DNA of 64,000 nucleotides. It comes from Dreissena polymorpha (taxonomy: Eukaryota > Mollusca > Bivalvia > Myida > Dreissenidae). Every line of letters starts with the position of its first letter. Position 1 is the first letter of the stretch. Shown here in pieces: positions 50,440-60,800 of the stretch. The position numbers were made by a program, and so were the translations under genes. The DNA lies in NCBI RefSeq assembly GCF_020536995.1, contig NC_068360.1, forward strand, positions 1,023,292 through 1,087,291, given 5' to 3'. The notes below the pieces were generated by a model. It searched no databases. It worked only from the letters and a program-made list of their open reading frames with translations, and was not told where the DNA came from.

Positions 50440-50522
50440 ATGCCCTTCTCGATCAGTCGGTAGAGCATTGACTTTCAATCAATATTGATATCTTCGGGTC
50501 GCGGGTTCGAGTTCATTATGCG
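50440..50522 (+). repeat. tRNA-derived SINE head or tRNA pseudogene (B)
   Basis: CAGTCGGTAGAGCATTGAC, stem ATTGA/TCAAT around loop CTTTCAA, and B box GGTTCGAGTTC. Slightly better preserved than the A copy, with the same unpaired T-arm, so not a working tRNA. Confidence 0.55.
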
Positions 50523-50697
50523 TAATTTATTTTGGTGTTGGTATGTAGATGACAAAGGCTACTAAACCGAGTATAAAAATCTCCAGTACTTTACATTGAG
50601 CGTTCAAATGCGGTTTCGCAACTTTTATTCATTTATGTTAAATGTATAAACTGTGTTGTGTGCATTGTAATGTATGGCATTAAACAATCGGTCACTT

Positions 50698-50815
50698 TAA
50701 TAATAATAGTAATACTACTACTACTACTGCAATTACTACTACTAATAATAATACCACATTTATATAGCGCCCTTTTCATACAGTATTGTGCGTTCAAAGG
50801 CGCTTTACAAAAAAA
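50698..50815 (+). repeat. (TAA/TAC)n microsatellite plus a TATATAGCGCCC element piece
   Basis: Trinucleotide repeat followed by ATTTATATAGCGCCCTTTTC and AAAGGCGCTTTAC, a motif pair I recall from short repeats in many molluscs. It marks the right edge of duplicate B and the left edge of the isolated TatD remnant. Confidence 0.6.
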
Positions 50816-51594
50816 TGTACTTATCTTGCCGCCGGTGTTATCCCGACATTGGTCTTTATCCTTCTTACACTAACACGCAGATTGACGAGTTATATTACTT
50901 ACTAAGTAACTTGGGAGGCCATATGTGGCAGGGTTTGGTAGGGCTGGTCGCGACCACTCCGTGCCCTATGCGGAATGGTTTGGGCACACCACTTTATTGT
51001 GGAGGGTGTTACGCTACCTGGAGAAGCGCAATACCCTTGTCCTGAATTGTAGGGGCGCAGACCTAACGTGGATGGCGGGGGGTCTTCATGAAAGTCTCCG
51101 TAATATCTCGACGAAGATTGTGGCCCGTTTCCAACGAATTAACCTTCAATGCTTCCATATGGACATGGTTGTTTGTATGTGTCTTCACGAACGCCTTTCT
51201 GAATACAGACCTGGGGACCACTCACTGTACCGGGGTCTTCAATGAGACGACAAACCTTGCGCTTTGGATGGAACCGACGGACAGACTATTGATAGAGACC
51301 GACGCTCCGTTCTTTGGTGGTATAAGAATGCGTCCATGTGCGTCCCAGACGATCGCTTTGCGTACTATCGCATTAAGCAGGCATACGTTACGTCCTGTCA
51401 GCGACGGTAGCCCGTGTGCTGTACCTCTAAGCATTTTAGGAGGTGGACGTGTGCTACCAAATGCGGCGCCACTGCATGATCTCCTACCCCGCAAACTTAC
51501 TATGTCGTGTTTAAAAAAAGCTTCATGTGGGTAAAAGATGTTGTGCTTACGGTCCGCACATTTGGTCCGTATAGTCTGAAAATCCGATCTGTAT
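50816..51594 (+). pseudogene. Third TatD-like remnant, without pol
   Basis: Matches the TatD-like tails of both Ty3 fossils and is closest to the one at 42,990-43,650, including the downstream non-coding tail (GGTCCGCACATTTGGTCCGT). RINLQCFHMDMVVCMC and LLIETDAPFFGG are visible. There is no PHD-like or pol sequence upstream. Broken (a few breaks). Its right end is cut by the young LTR element. Confidence 0.65.
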
Positions 51595-52544
51595 TGTTAG
51601 AAAGCTTTCGTCATGAAATGCTACTACGCATAATCAATTGTAGTTTTATATGCTAAACAACCTGCATGTCCGGGAGACCTCGATCTAAATATAGTACTTA
51701 TTCCGAGACGAATCGAATTGTCGTCATGGGCGTTCCCTCCCTCTTTTGCAGTATAATAGATGTTAAATTATATTCTATTGTTTTCACTCTAACTAGCAAG
51801 ATGTCGGAGTTTATGTTGGTTTACTATAGTTATATAAATAATTGTTAAGAATATATTATCCTTGAATATACATGTTGACTTCAAACTATACGCTTCGGCA
51901 TGTTCCGTGCGCTACGAACATCGCCAAAACGTTGCTCGGTTATGACCGTAAATTCTTATTCTACAGAGCTCCGTACACGTCATAATTTTGCTGACGTCAT
52001 CCGGAGCGATTCATAGGGTATATAAACCCAGACTTTTCCGGAGCATTTGCCAATCTTTCCTAACACTTTTCCGACGAAACCTCCTTTGTAATTTAAATAT
52101 AAACCACTCCGGATGGCAGAAAGTGAGGTATATAACATAGTAAACATTCCCGTATTTTCGGAACAGTTCCACCCGGAGCTGCTCCGTATATGTTATAATA
52201 AAAAACAAGTTACTTTACTGACAACAATAATAATAAACAGCGGCCATGTTTGTCCATTGTTATGATGGGTACGGAGCTCAGAGACAGTTATGCCTAGATA
52301 TGACAATATTATAATTCATTAATGTACCAGATTTTGCATGTGTATAACCTATGTACATGTATGATGTAATTAACGATGCCATTATATGAATACCATGCGA
52401 ACTCAATAGAAAAATAAATCAATGTCTTAACCGGAACTCGGACTTCGTCATCCTTCCATACAAATATTAAATATCGTTGTTGTGCAACAACGGACCTGCG
52501 TGCATATGCCTGGAACCTTGTCCCGTTACCGTACCACCACGGCA
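51595..52544 (+). repeat. 5' LTR (about 950 bp)
   Basis: Begins TGTTAG and ends GGCA directly before the primer site; the right half of the boundary is inferred because the 3' LTR leaves the window. Matches 63,096-64,000 at an offset of 11,501. Confidence 0.85.
51992..52026 (+). promoter_or_regulatory. LTR promoter: CRE and TATA box
   Basis: Perfect cAMP-response palindrome TGACGTCA (51,992-51,999) 19 bp before TATATAAA (52,019-52,026). The CRE is kept in the 3' LTR (about 63,493). Two more TGACGTCA sites lie in the leader at 52,770-52,777 and 53,213-53,220. Confidence 0.6.
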
Positions 52545-52557
52545 GGTGTCAGAAGTG
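52545..52557 (+). other. Primer-binding site, tRNA-Leu type
   Basis: GGTGTCAGAAGTG matches the reverse complement of a typical tRNA-Leu 3' end (TGGTGTCAGAAGTGGGAT). It directly follows the LTR end; the first T of TGG is A here, and two extra bases precede the GGGAT continuation. Confidence 0.65.
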
Positions 52558-53747
52558 CTGGGATCAATTACTATAAAAAAAATATATAAAAAAAAATCTA
52601 GAAAGAAGGACGATTGTATCATTTTCAAACCAGTTTAATGCAGATTCCCCGCTCCCGATTTACCAAAAATATATTGTTCATAAAATTCAACAAATGTTTA
52701 GACTTCGCCGGATAGCTGCGTATGAATGTACATGATGACGTATATCAGTTCACTCCGGATGGTAAATTATGACGTCATAGCAAACGCTGTCTGGAGCAGG
52801 TCCCGATCCGGATCAATGAGTTCATCAATACTCCTCCGACCGGAGCAAAAAAAATAATAAGGAGAAATACATTATTGCTCCGGACGATCCATTAAATATA
52901 AAATATAATATGACAAACCTTAAAAGATAGTCTGATCCGGATGCTTTAGAACACTACCTATAACAATAAACCAGTAACCATTTTAAGAAGTTGCTTTCTC
53001 GTTGCCAGAGATAACACATGCTTTTCAATAGAGAATGCGTTTATTGATCCAATTATTCCACATGATAATTCTAATAATATTAATCACATGATTTAGAACA
53101 AAGTCGGATTATTTCGACAGTCGTCTACTTCAGACACAATATTCATATATCATTTGCAATAACTGCACTTTAAGATAATGTAACGATTTCGTCACTTAAT
53201 ATATAACGTATGTGACGTCACAGTATCATCTTGGTCGATTATTACAAGAATTGTCTAGGTTTCCGTATATGATTGCTATGAACCATAATACCTATATTGT
53301 TTTCGTAGTGACAACAAACACCACAGTACTTTGCTTTTATTCGTACATTCATTTAAAATTCAATGTGCAGTACTTGTTATGTAAAGATTGGCCATCTATT
53401 CATAACGCTAGCTAATGTGAATAGATTAGCTCAACGAGATTCTGTGGCTGGTTTCCACTGAACTTAGGGACCTTTATTTTAATTAAGCTTCCTCCAGACT
53501 CCGGACTGCACTGGAACTTATTATATTATACAGCTCCTGTCTGAAATACACAAAAACCAAATGTTGCACAACAACATAAAGTACAAGCTTGTAACATTAC
53601 CGAACTTTACATTTGTTCATAAACATTACAATGTATAAATATGTATGATTTTACATTTGGTAAAATAAATGTTTGATGTTACAGTGAGAGAGTGAGTTTG
53701 ATATACCCAATCCCAAAATATCCCTTTATTGTTGATACTTAGAGGAA
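52558..53747 (+). other. Leader of the LTR element
   Basis: About 1.2 kb without a gene. Contains several TCCGGA/CCGGAGC motifs that continue those in the LTR, and two CRE palindromes. Confidence 0.5.
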
Positions 53748-54896
53748 ATGTCCAATCCAAGGGACACAACCCCCAATAAAGAGACCAGGAGCTCTACAGT
53801 TGCTCCCCATGACCTGAATACAAACCAAAATCCAGACATGGAGACTAGTTTTTCTCAGCCCAGTAGAAACATGTCTCCGGATAGAGATTTACCCGGATCT
53901 CATAACCTAGACAGATCATTGTCCAACCCGGATACAGAGATAGATTTTCCAAATTTAAACAGACATAGATATGACAGAGGTGACCATGACAGAGTAAATT
54001 ATCCATACAGACCTAGGAGAAGTCCCTCGTACAAATCACGAATACTCCAATGATATACAATTAAAAGTGCATCCACCCAAATATGATGGAAAAGAGGACA
54101 TTTATGAATACCTAGACTCATTTAAAATTAGTTGCCAAATTAATGGATGGTCACCCTACCTAAAAGGCCTTCACCTAGCTAACAGTCTCATTGGCTCTAC
54201 CAGAGGCATCCTTACCGAGCCACAGAGGCACGAGAAAACAGACATAAACACTTTGATCAATAAGTTGAAAGAGAGATATGGTTCCCAGAATCAAAAAGTT
54301 ATATATTTAGGACTGAACTACAGAACCGTACCAGGGGAGTAGGAGAGAGCATCCCTGAACTAGCTCATAACATTAAGAAGCTGACCCTTATGGCCTACCC
54401 AAATACAACCAAGAAATTCACAGATACTTTGGCTCGAGACCATTTTATTGAAGCAATTGATGACCAAACCTTGCGCATGAAACTTAGAGAGGCTGAACCA
54501 ATCACATTGTCAGAGGCAACCCAAATAGCAACACGGTTTGAGGCATACAAAACAGCAGAGTTCAGAAGAAAACAGTCCATTCATGTTTCTGCAGGACAAA
54601 CAGAGTCTAATCATTTCAAAAATAACTCTGAGCACATAGCAAAGCCCAACAATTCCAACTGTACCTTTAACAATGATGATGCAAAAAGTGGAATCGAAAC
54701 TGTCACACAACTAACAAAAACTCTCGAGAAATTGGCTGATGCTTTTGAAAAACTATCAAAAGATAAGCATGAGACAAACCAGAGAAATAGAAAACTACAG
54801 AGACAGATCTTCAACACCATTTCCTGGTACTTATGGAAGACCAAGTCCTCAAAATCACCAACAACAACGAAATTTCCCACAGGAAGATACATTTGA
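53748..54896 (+). pseudogene. gag region of the LTR element
   Basis: Hydrophilic N-terminus rich in Asp, Asn, Pro and Arg. A capsid-like part follows with PPKYDGKEDIYEYLDSF, LHLANSLIGSTRGILTE, INKLKERYGS and FTDTLARDHFIEAIDD, typical of Ty3/Gypsy capsids. I see no CCHC zinc knuckle; the end is Arg/Gln/Asn-rich instead. Broken. Confidence 0.75.
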
Positions 54897-54989
54897 AAGA
54901 CCAAGACAGTGGCAGAGATTTAATGAAAACAACAGGACCCAGACTCAAAACAGACCTCATTTAAACCAGGGAAATGAGAACAGGTCTTC

Positions 54990-57906
54990 ATGGAGGCCCA
55001 CAAGAAGACCCGAAAACCCGATGAGAAGGGCCAACAGATTTCAGTAAATAACTTAAGAGACACAGTACATGAAGGATTGTTTCTACCAATACAGATTGGA
55101 AACCAGTATATCACAGCTTTAATAGACACAGGATCCAACATAACCATTATGAAAAATAGCATCTATGACAAATGGCAAGATAACAAACCCCAAATTCAAC
55201 CAACACATGATATACTGGTTGGAATAACAGGAGATAGAGCTAAATTCCATGGAAAAATTAACATTGAATTTACAATTGCCAAACAACTGTTTCAACATTC
55301 AGTTTTCCTAGCAGACATTTCCAATGAGTTCATTATTGGAAGACATTTTATGATGAACCACACTTGTGATATTATCCTAAGCAGACAGATCTTGAAAATC
55401 AATGGAGAAGAAATATACTGCCATACAAATGAATTTGATGTTCACGGCTGCAAAATTGCTTTGATTGATGATATAGAAATACCACCAGAAAGTGAGATTG
55501 TGATATCTGGAAGAACAATGGATCCATATGATAACACAAAATTAGGCGTGACCTCTCCAAACCTTAATCTTTTTGAAAAACACAGTGTCCTGCTTGCACG
55601 AGCATTGGTACAACCTTCCAATGGACTTGTATCATTACAAATAGCTAATTTCGATTCCATACCTATCAAACTACATAAAAACACAACAGTGGCACATCTC
55701 GAAATGATAAACAAGGATAGTATACCAGCCTTTCAAGAACATTTAGTACATCACACCAATGTCGCAACATCAATTAAAAACCATGACAACAACCAACCTA
55801 AAACACCAGAACACATGAAAGACTTGATAGAAGCCACTCTACAAAATGTGTCCGAAAAAGAAGGTCAACAAGTTAAGTCATTGTTGATTGAATATGCAGA
55901 TGTATTTTGTACATCTGAAGATGACATGGGTCGCACTGACTTGGCAGAATTTACTATCAACACAGGAGACAATATGCCAGTAAGAACAGCACCCTATAGA
56001 TTACCAGCTGTTAAACGTGAACAAGCCGAGAAGGAAATACAAAAACTACTCAATAAAGATCTTATAGAACCTGCTCAAAGTCCATGGTTATCACCAGTAG
56101 TAGTTGTACCGAAACCAGACAAATCATCTGTCCGGTTGTGTATAGACTTTCGAAAAGTAAATGCAAGAATAAAGTTTGATGCTCATCCGCTTCCACGAAT
56201 AGACCAATCTTTAGAGTCATTGTCCGGAAACAAATACTTTTCCTCAATGGATTGCAGATAAGCCTACCACCAGATTCCCATTAAAGAAGAGGACCGACCA
56301 GTCACAGCATTCAGTATAGGAGGAGAGACTTGTATCTGAAAAGTTATGCCGTTCGGTATGTCAACAAGTCCCGCCGTTTTTGAACGCCTGATTGAGAAAA
56401 TAATGAAAGGTTTGACTTACAAAGCATGCTTAATCTACTTGGATGATTTGCTATGCTATTCCAAAACCTTTGAACAACACTTAAATAACTTGCGCGACAT
56501 GTTCGAAAGACTCCGGTCAGCCAACCTGAAGCTCTGTCCAAAGAAATGCAAACTATTTCAACAAAAAATAAGTTTCCTAGGGCATCAACTGAGCGAAGAT
56601 GGCATAGAAGCCTGCACAGAGAAAACAGAAAAGATAAGGAACTGGCCCAGGCCACAAAATGTTCGTCATTTGAGATCCTTCCTTGGACTATGTAGTTTCT
56701 ACAGAAATATGATTCAAAACTTTGCAACCATAGCAAAACCTCTACATAAACTAACAGAAGCTAACACTTCATTTACCTGGGATGATAAAGCTGAAGCTGC
56801 TTTCATAGAGTTAAAAAACAGACTATGCAAAGCCCCGATACTTGCCTTCTCAATTGAAACACAGCCCTTTATCCTTGATACAGATGCCTCAAATGTTGCG
56901 GCAGGAGCCGTACTTTCACAAGTACAGAACAACCAAGAGAGGGTAATAAGTTATTACTCACAATGCTTCTCCCATACTGAAAGAAATTATTGCACAACAA
57001 GAAAAGAGCTGTTGTTTATAGAATTAGTATGCAATTGTGCTAGCAGTCAAACATTTCCACCATTTTCTTTATGGAAACCCTTTCAAAATTAGATCAGACC
57101 ACGGAAGTCTACAGTGGATACTGAATTTCAAAAACTGTGAAGGACAATTAGCTCGTTGGCTAGAAACCCTTGGAAACTATCACTTTATCATAGAATACCG
57201 ACCAGGTAGAGTCCACAATAACAGCGATGCATTGTCACGCAGACCTTGTGCAGATGAATATTGTACTCACTGTGAAAGAGCGGAAACAAAATACATTCAC
57301 CAAGAAGTGACTGCACATACAGTACGCATAGGAGAATCAACCTCTGAAGAAACTTCCCCTTATAACTATTCCGACACAGACTACCAAGATGGAAATTTTG
57401 AACTGTCCAAAATACAAGAAGAACAAGCTTGCGACTCTATACTTAAAATTGTCCTACAATGGTTAAACACTGGAAACCGCCCAGAATGGCAGGAAATATC
57501 TAAATATGGTATGGAAATGAAACATTATTGGCACAACTTTGAACTGTTAGAACTTGATAACAATGTCATGTATCATAAGGTTGTCACAAATGACCATTCG
57601 CTGAAAAGACTGATACTCTTACCACAAAGTATGAGGCATTCTGTTTTCAAACAACTCCATGCAACAGTCACAGCTGGACATTTAGGGTTCAGAGAAACAT
57701 ACCATAAGATACAAAACAGATTTCACTGGTTTGGAATACACAGAGATGTGGAAAGATATTGTCTACAATGTGATGCATGTGCCATGAGAAAACAACCTCA
57801 GAGAAAATCAAAAGGACCTCTTCAACTTTATCAAGTTGGACAAGTTTTAGAAAGGATCGCCATTGACATCCAGAGCCCTTACCCTATTTCACGAAGAGGA
57901 AAATGA
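54990..57906 (+). pseudogene. Protease, reverse transcriptase and RNase H region of the LTR element
   Basis: Aspartic protease with ALIDTGSNITIMKN (about 55,110-55,160) and IIGRHFM. Reverse transcriptase about 55,960-56,700 with SPWLSPVVVVPKPD, RLCIDFRKVNA, MPFGMSTSPAVFE and the catalytic YLDD. RNase H about 56,860-57,240 with ILDTDASNVAAGAVLSQ, RSDHGSLQWILNFKN and NNSDALSRRP. The integrase zinc domain starts near 57,650 (HATVTAGHLGFRETYHKI, CLQCDAC). Domain order PR-RT-RH-INT is Ty3/Gypsy. Broken, with several breaks. Confidence 0.88.
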
Positions 57907-58700
57907 AACATTCTTGTCGTTTGCAACTACTTCTCCAAATGGATACAAGCCATACCTTTAAAAACCATGGAAGCCAAATAAGTAGCAAGAAAGTTAATTG
58001 AAAAGTTTATTGGATCTTTTGGAACCCCACTTGAACTATTCTCAGACAGAGGAACACATTTTGAATCTGAAGTATTCAAAGAGACGTGCACCCTACTAGG
58101 CATTCACAAAACACGAACAACAGTAGGCAGGTCAAGTTCAGATGGACTGGTAGAAAGAATCAATAAAGTTATTCAGAACATGCTGACACCTTTTGTACAG
58201 AAAGATCAGAGGGACTGGTGTGAACATTTACCTTTACTGGTACTGGCTTACAACTCCAGCATACACTCAAGCACAAGTTTCACTCCATCTATGATGCTGT
58301 TCGGCCGGGAGATGAACTTGCCCAATGACCTTGCCATCGGAAAACCTGTCGATGAGGAATCACATTTCACAACCACTTACGTCATAGAGCTTGAAAATAT
58401 CATGACGGAAATTCATGAGATTGCAAGACAACATTTGGGACAAAGTGCAGTCAGTATGAAAACAAATTATGACAAAGGAAAATTCCACATAAATTATGAA
58501 GTTGGTACCCAGGTGTGGTACTTCAATGCAAAAAGACACAAGGGCTTAAACCCTAAACTACAAAACGCATGAACCGGTCCTTATACTATCACCAAGAAAT
58601 GGGATTATGTATTATACGAGATCCAAATGAAACCAAATTCAAGACCCATTCTTGTTCACCACGAAATACTTAAAGAGTACCGTGGAACAAACAAACCCAA
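57907..58700 (+). pseudogene. Integrase core and C-terminus of the LTR element
   Basis: FGTPLELFSDRGTHFES, SSDGLVERINKVIQNML and WCEHLPLLVLAYNSSIHSS are the catalytic core signatures of retroviral-type integrases. MMLFGREMNLPND follows, then a C-terminal part with GTQVWYFNAKRHKGLNPKL. No chromodomain seen. Broken. Confidence 0.82.
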
Positions 58701-58988
58701 TTAGCATGAAGACACTGATTGAGCCTCCATCCCAACAAAGATTGTTATAATTCTTTGCCTGATCAGTATATGATGTAAATTGTACTTCATTCAATATTTG
58801 TTGTGTTAAATAAAGCGACCCTTATACCACTTACACCTGTATACATATACCTACTGTCTCTGCTCCGGAACCCATGATCCCCACAGAGTAGACCTTATGA
58901 TCCTGATCTCTTTAAAATTACATTCCTGAAAAGAAAGAAGAATTTCCAATAATATTACTAAGAAAGAAATCTAATAATAAAACTTCTA

Positions 58989-59660
58989 TTGCCAAACTGT
59001 AAACCTTACCTGTGTCCATTATATATATTACAGGCTCGCGTGTGGCAGTGCAAATTGTGCCCCCACATGGACTTAAGTTACAACAAGAAAACCAACATAG
59101 TACGGCATATTCAAACCAACCATCTCCATTTTAAATATCAATGCCAAAAATGCAACAACATCACTAACCGGAGAGAAGACCACAGATGCAAAAACAATGG
59201 GATAAAAAGAGACATAATTCTGATCAACACCCTACACAATTTTCAAGGAGGCAAAGCAGAAGAAGCCTTGAAGAAAGTAAAAATCGATGATCACATTAGT
59301 ACAAGAGTGGAACGTCGATGTAAAATAATCCAAACAACACATGAAGAACATAAAAGAAAAACAGAAATCACAAATGAAGAAATAATAAAAAGCCATAAAA
59401 AAAGAAAGGAAGAAAAGAAGTCCGAAGCCCCTATCAAAACCAACCTGCCACATGTAAATAAAGAGCCAAACCATAACATCCTACAACAAGACCAATACCT
59501 GTCAGATGAAGATGATGAATTTGAAAAAAATGTGGAAACTAAATGCTCCGGAAAACATAGAATTGAAGTTTCCAGTCCCAGAAGACATTTCGGAAAACAA
59601 AACTTTACCCCAAAAACAGAAACATCAGCAGGAGGAACACAAGGAGGGCAGATTGCCTGA
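58989..59660 (+). CDS. Accessory frame 1 of the LTR element: Cys/His zinc-finger-like, charged
   Basis: Downstream of integrase, 223 codons. The N-terminal part has WQCKLCPHMD, KKTNIVRHIQTNH and YQCQKCNNI with EDHRC. The first CxxC…HxxxxH set resembles a C2H2 finger; the second CxxC…H…C set is less standard. The rest is Lys/Glu-rich with KKRKEEKK, possibly a nuclear localisation signal. A nucleic-acid-binding role is inference. An AG acceptor-like site (TATATTACAG) lies just inside the 5' end, so the start is uncertain. Part of a broken mobile element; I know no standard Ty3 counterpart. Confidence 0.55.
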   Translation: MPNCKPYLCPLYILQARVWQCKLCPHMDLSYNKKTNIVRHIQTNHLHFKYQCQKCNNITNRREDHRCKNNGIKRDIILINTLHNFQGGKAEEALKKVKIDDHISTRVERRCKIIQTTHEEHKRKTEITNEEIIKSHKKRKEEKKSEAPIKTNLPHVNKEPNHNILQQDQYLSDEDDEFEKNVETKCSGKHRIEVSSPRRHFGKQNFTPKTETSAGGTQGGQIA

Positions 59661-59797
59661 ACGCTTTACCATCCCCAAGAAGAATAAGCAGTCAAACAAC
59701 AATGTCACATCCAGAACACCATTAGATATCGACAAGAGAATAGTAACAAAATTTTACGAACCCAAAAAATAACGTACTTGATAAGATTCTGAACAAA

Positions 59798-60268
59798 ATG
59801 GACAATCCAAGACAATTAATCTCTTACAAAGACATTCAATATACTGAAAGCACACTGTCTGACAACGAAGCAACCTTTGAAGAAGAACCTGAAAACGAAG
59901 AAGATCCCTTCAAAGAAGAAAATTTAAAAGATAAATTAACAGAATTGAAAAAACAAAACAACTTTAAAATAAAATTGAACGTCGGAGGATACATATTTAC
60001 TTCATCAAAACACACCCTGAGTAAGGAACCATATTCCCTTCTTCAGCATCTAACAAAAGAAACAACTGAAACTGAAATCTTCATTGATAGACCAGCCAAA
60101 CACTTTGAAACTATCTTGAATTTCATAAGAAATGATTCAACAATTCCACTGGCCCTCCTTCCCTCAACTCAAGAAGACCTGCTTACGCTCAAGACAGAGG
60201 CTACTTATTATCACCTTCCTGGACTCAGAAAGAAAATCGAATACAAGGAGAAACTTATAAATAAATAA
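59798..60268 (+). CDS. Accessory frame 2 of the LTR element: KCTD-type BTB/T1 domain
   Basis: 156 codons. After an acidic N-terminus (EEEPENEEDPFKEENLKD), residues about 50-150 match a T1/KCTD BTB fold: KLNVGGYIFTSSKHTLS, SLLQHL, FIDRPAKHFETILNFIRND and EATYYHLPGLRKKIE. LNVGG.xF.TS..TL, IDRP..HF..ILNF.R and EA.YY.L..L are the family hallmarks. KCTD proteins oligomerise and often act as cullin-3 adaptors or channel regulators; which applies here is unknown. Looks like a host domain captured by the element. Strongest similarity is to the host family, not to any retroviral gene. Confidence 0.75.
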   Translation: MDNPRQLISYKDIQYTESTLSDNEATFEEEPENEEDPFKEENLKDKLTELKKQNNFKIKLNVGGYIFTSSKHTLSKEPYSLLQHLTKETTETEIFIDRPAKHFETILNFIRNDSTIPLALLPSTQEDLLTLKTEATYYHLPGLRKKIEYKEKLINK

Positions 60269-60359
60269 AAGTAAATTAAAAACAAAACATGAAAGAATAA
60301 TACAAGCTACCATAAACAGTCTACAATGTTTTTCATTTATACTTAGATGCCTACCATGT

Positions 60360-60800
60360 GTCACCGACGAAGTATTGCCTACAATGTAAGAACTACGATG
60401 TCCAATCTACTATATCCAATCCACTATGTCCAATCTACTATGTCCAATCTTCGATGTTTTATCTACGATGTCCAATCAACGATGTACCATCTACGATGTC
60501 CAATCTATAATGTTCCTACTATGTCTACGATGTTCAATCTACCATGTTTCGTCTACGATGTCAAATCTACGATGTTCCAATTACGATGTATTGTCTACTG
60601 TCCAATCTACGATGTACCATCTACGATATTTCGTCTACGATGTCCAATCAATCTACGATGTACCATCTACGATGTTTTGTCTACGATGTCCAATCTATGA
60701 TGTTCCAGCTACGATGTCCAATCTACGATGTACCATCTACGATGTTTTGTCTACGACGTCCAATCTACGATGTCCCATCTACGATGTCCCAACTACGATG
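60360..60800 (+). repeat. 14-bp minisatellite in the LTR element
   Basis: About 29 imperfect units of TCTACGATGTCCAA, with variants TCTACGATGTACCA and TCTACGATGTTTTG. Several frames stay open through it, producing spurious proteins. Confidence 0.9.

Larger units (their letters stand above)
32350..50697. repeat. Segmental duplication, copy B
   Basis: Direct, colinear partner of copy A. Left edge falls between CA exons 1 and 2 (about 32,350); right edge just before a TAA-type microsatellite at about 50,698. B-specific gains: the 32-bp minisatellite, about 1.3 kb at 34,340-35,690, about 0.27 kb at 36,482-36,760, and the hAT-like element at 46,251-48,579. Confidence 0.85.
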
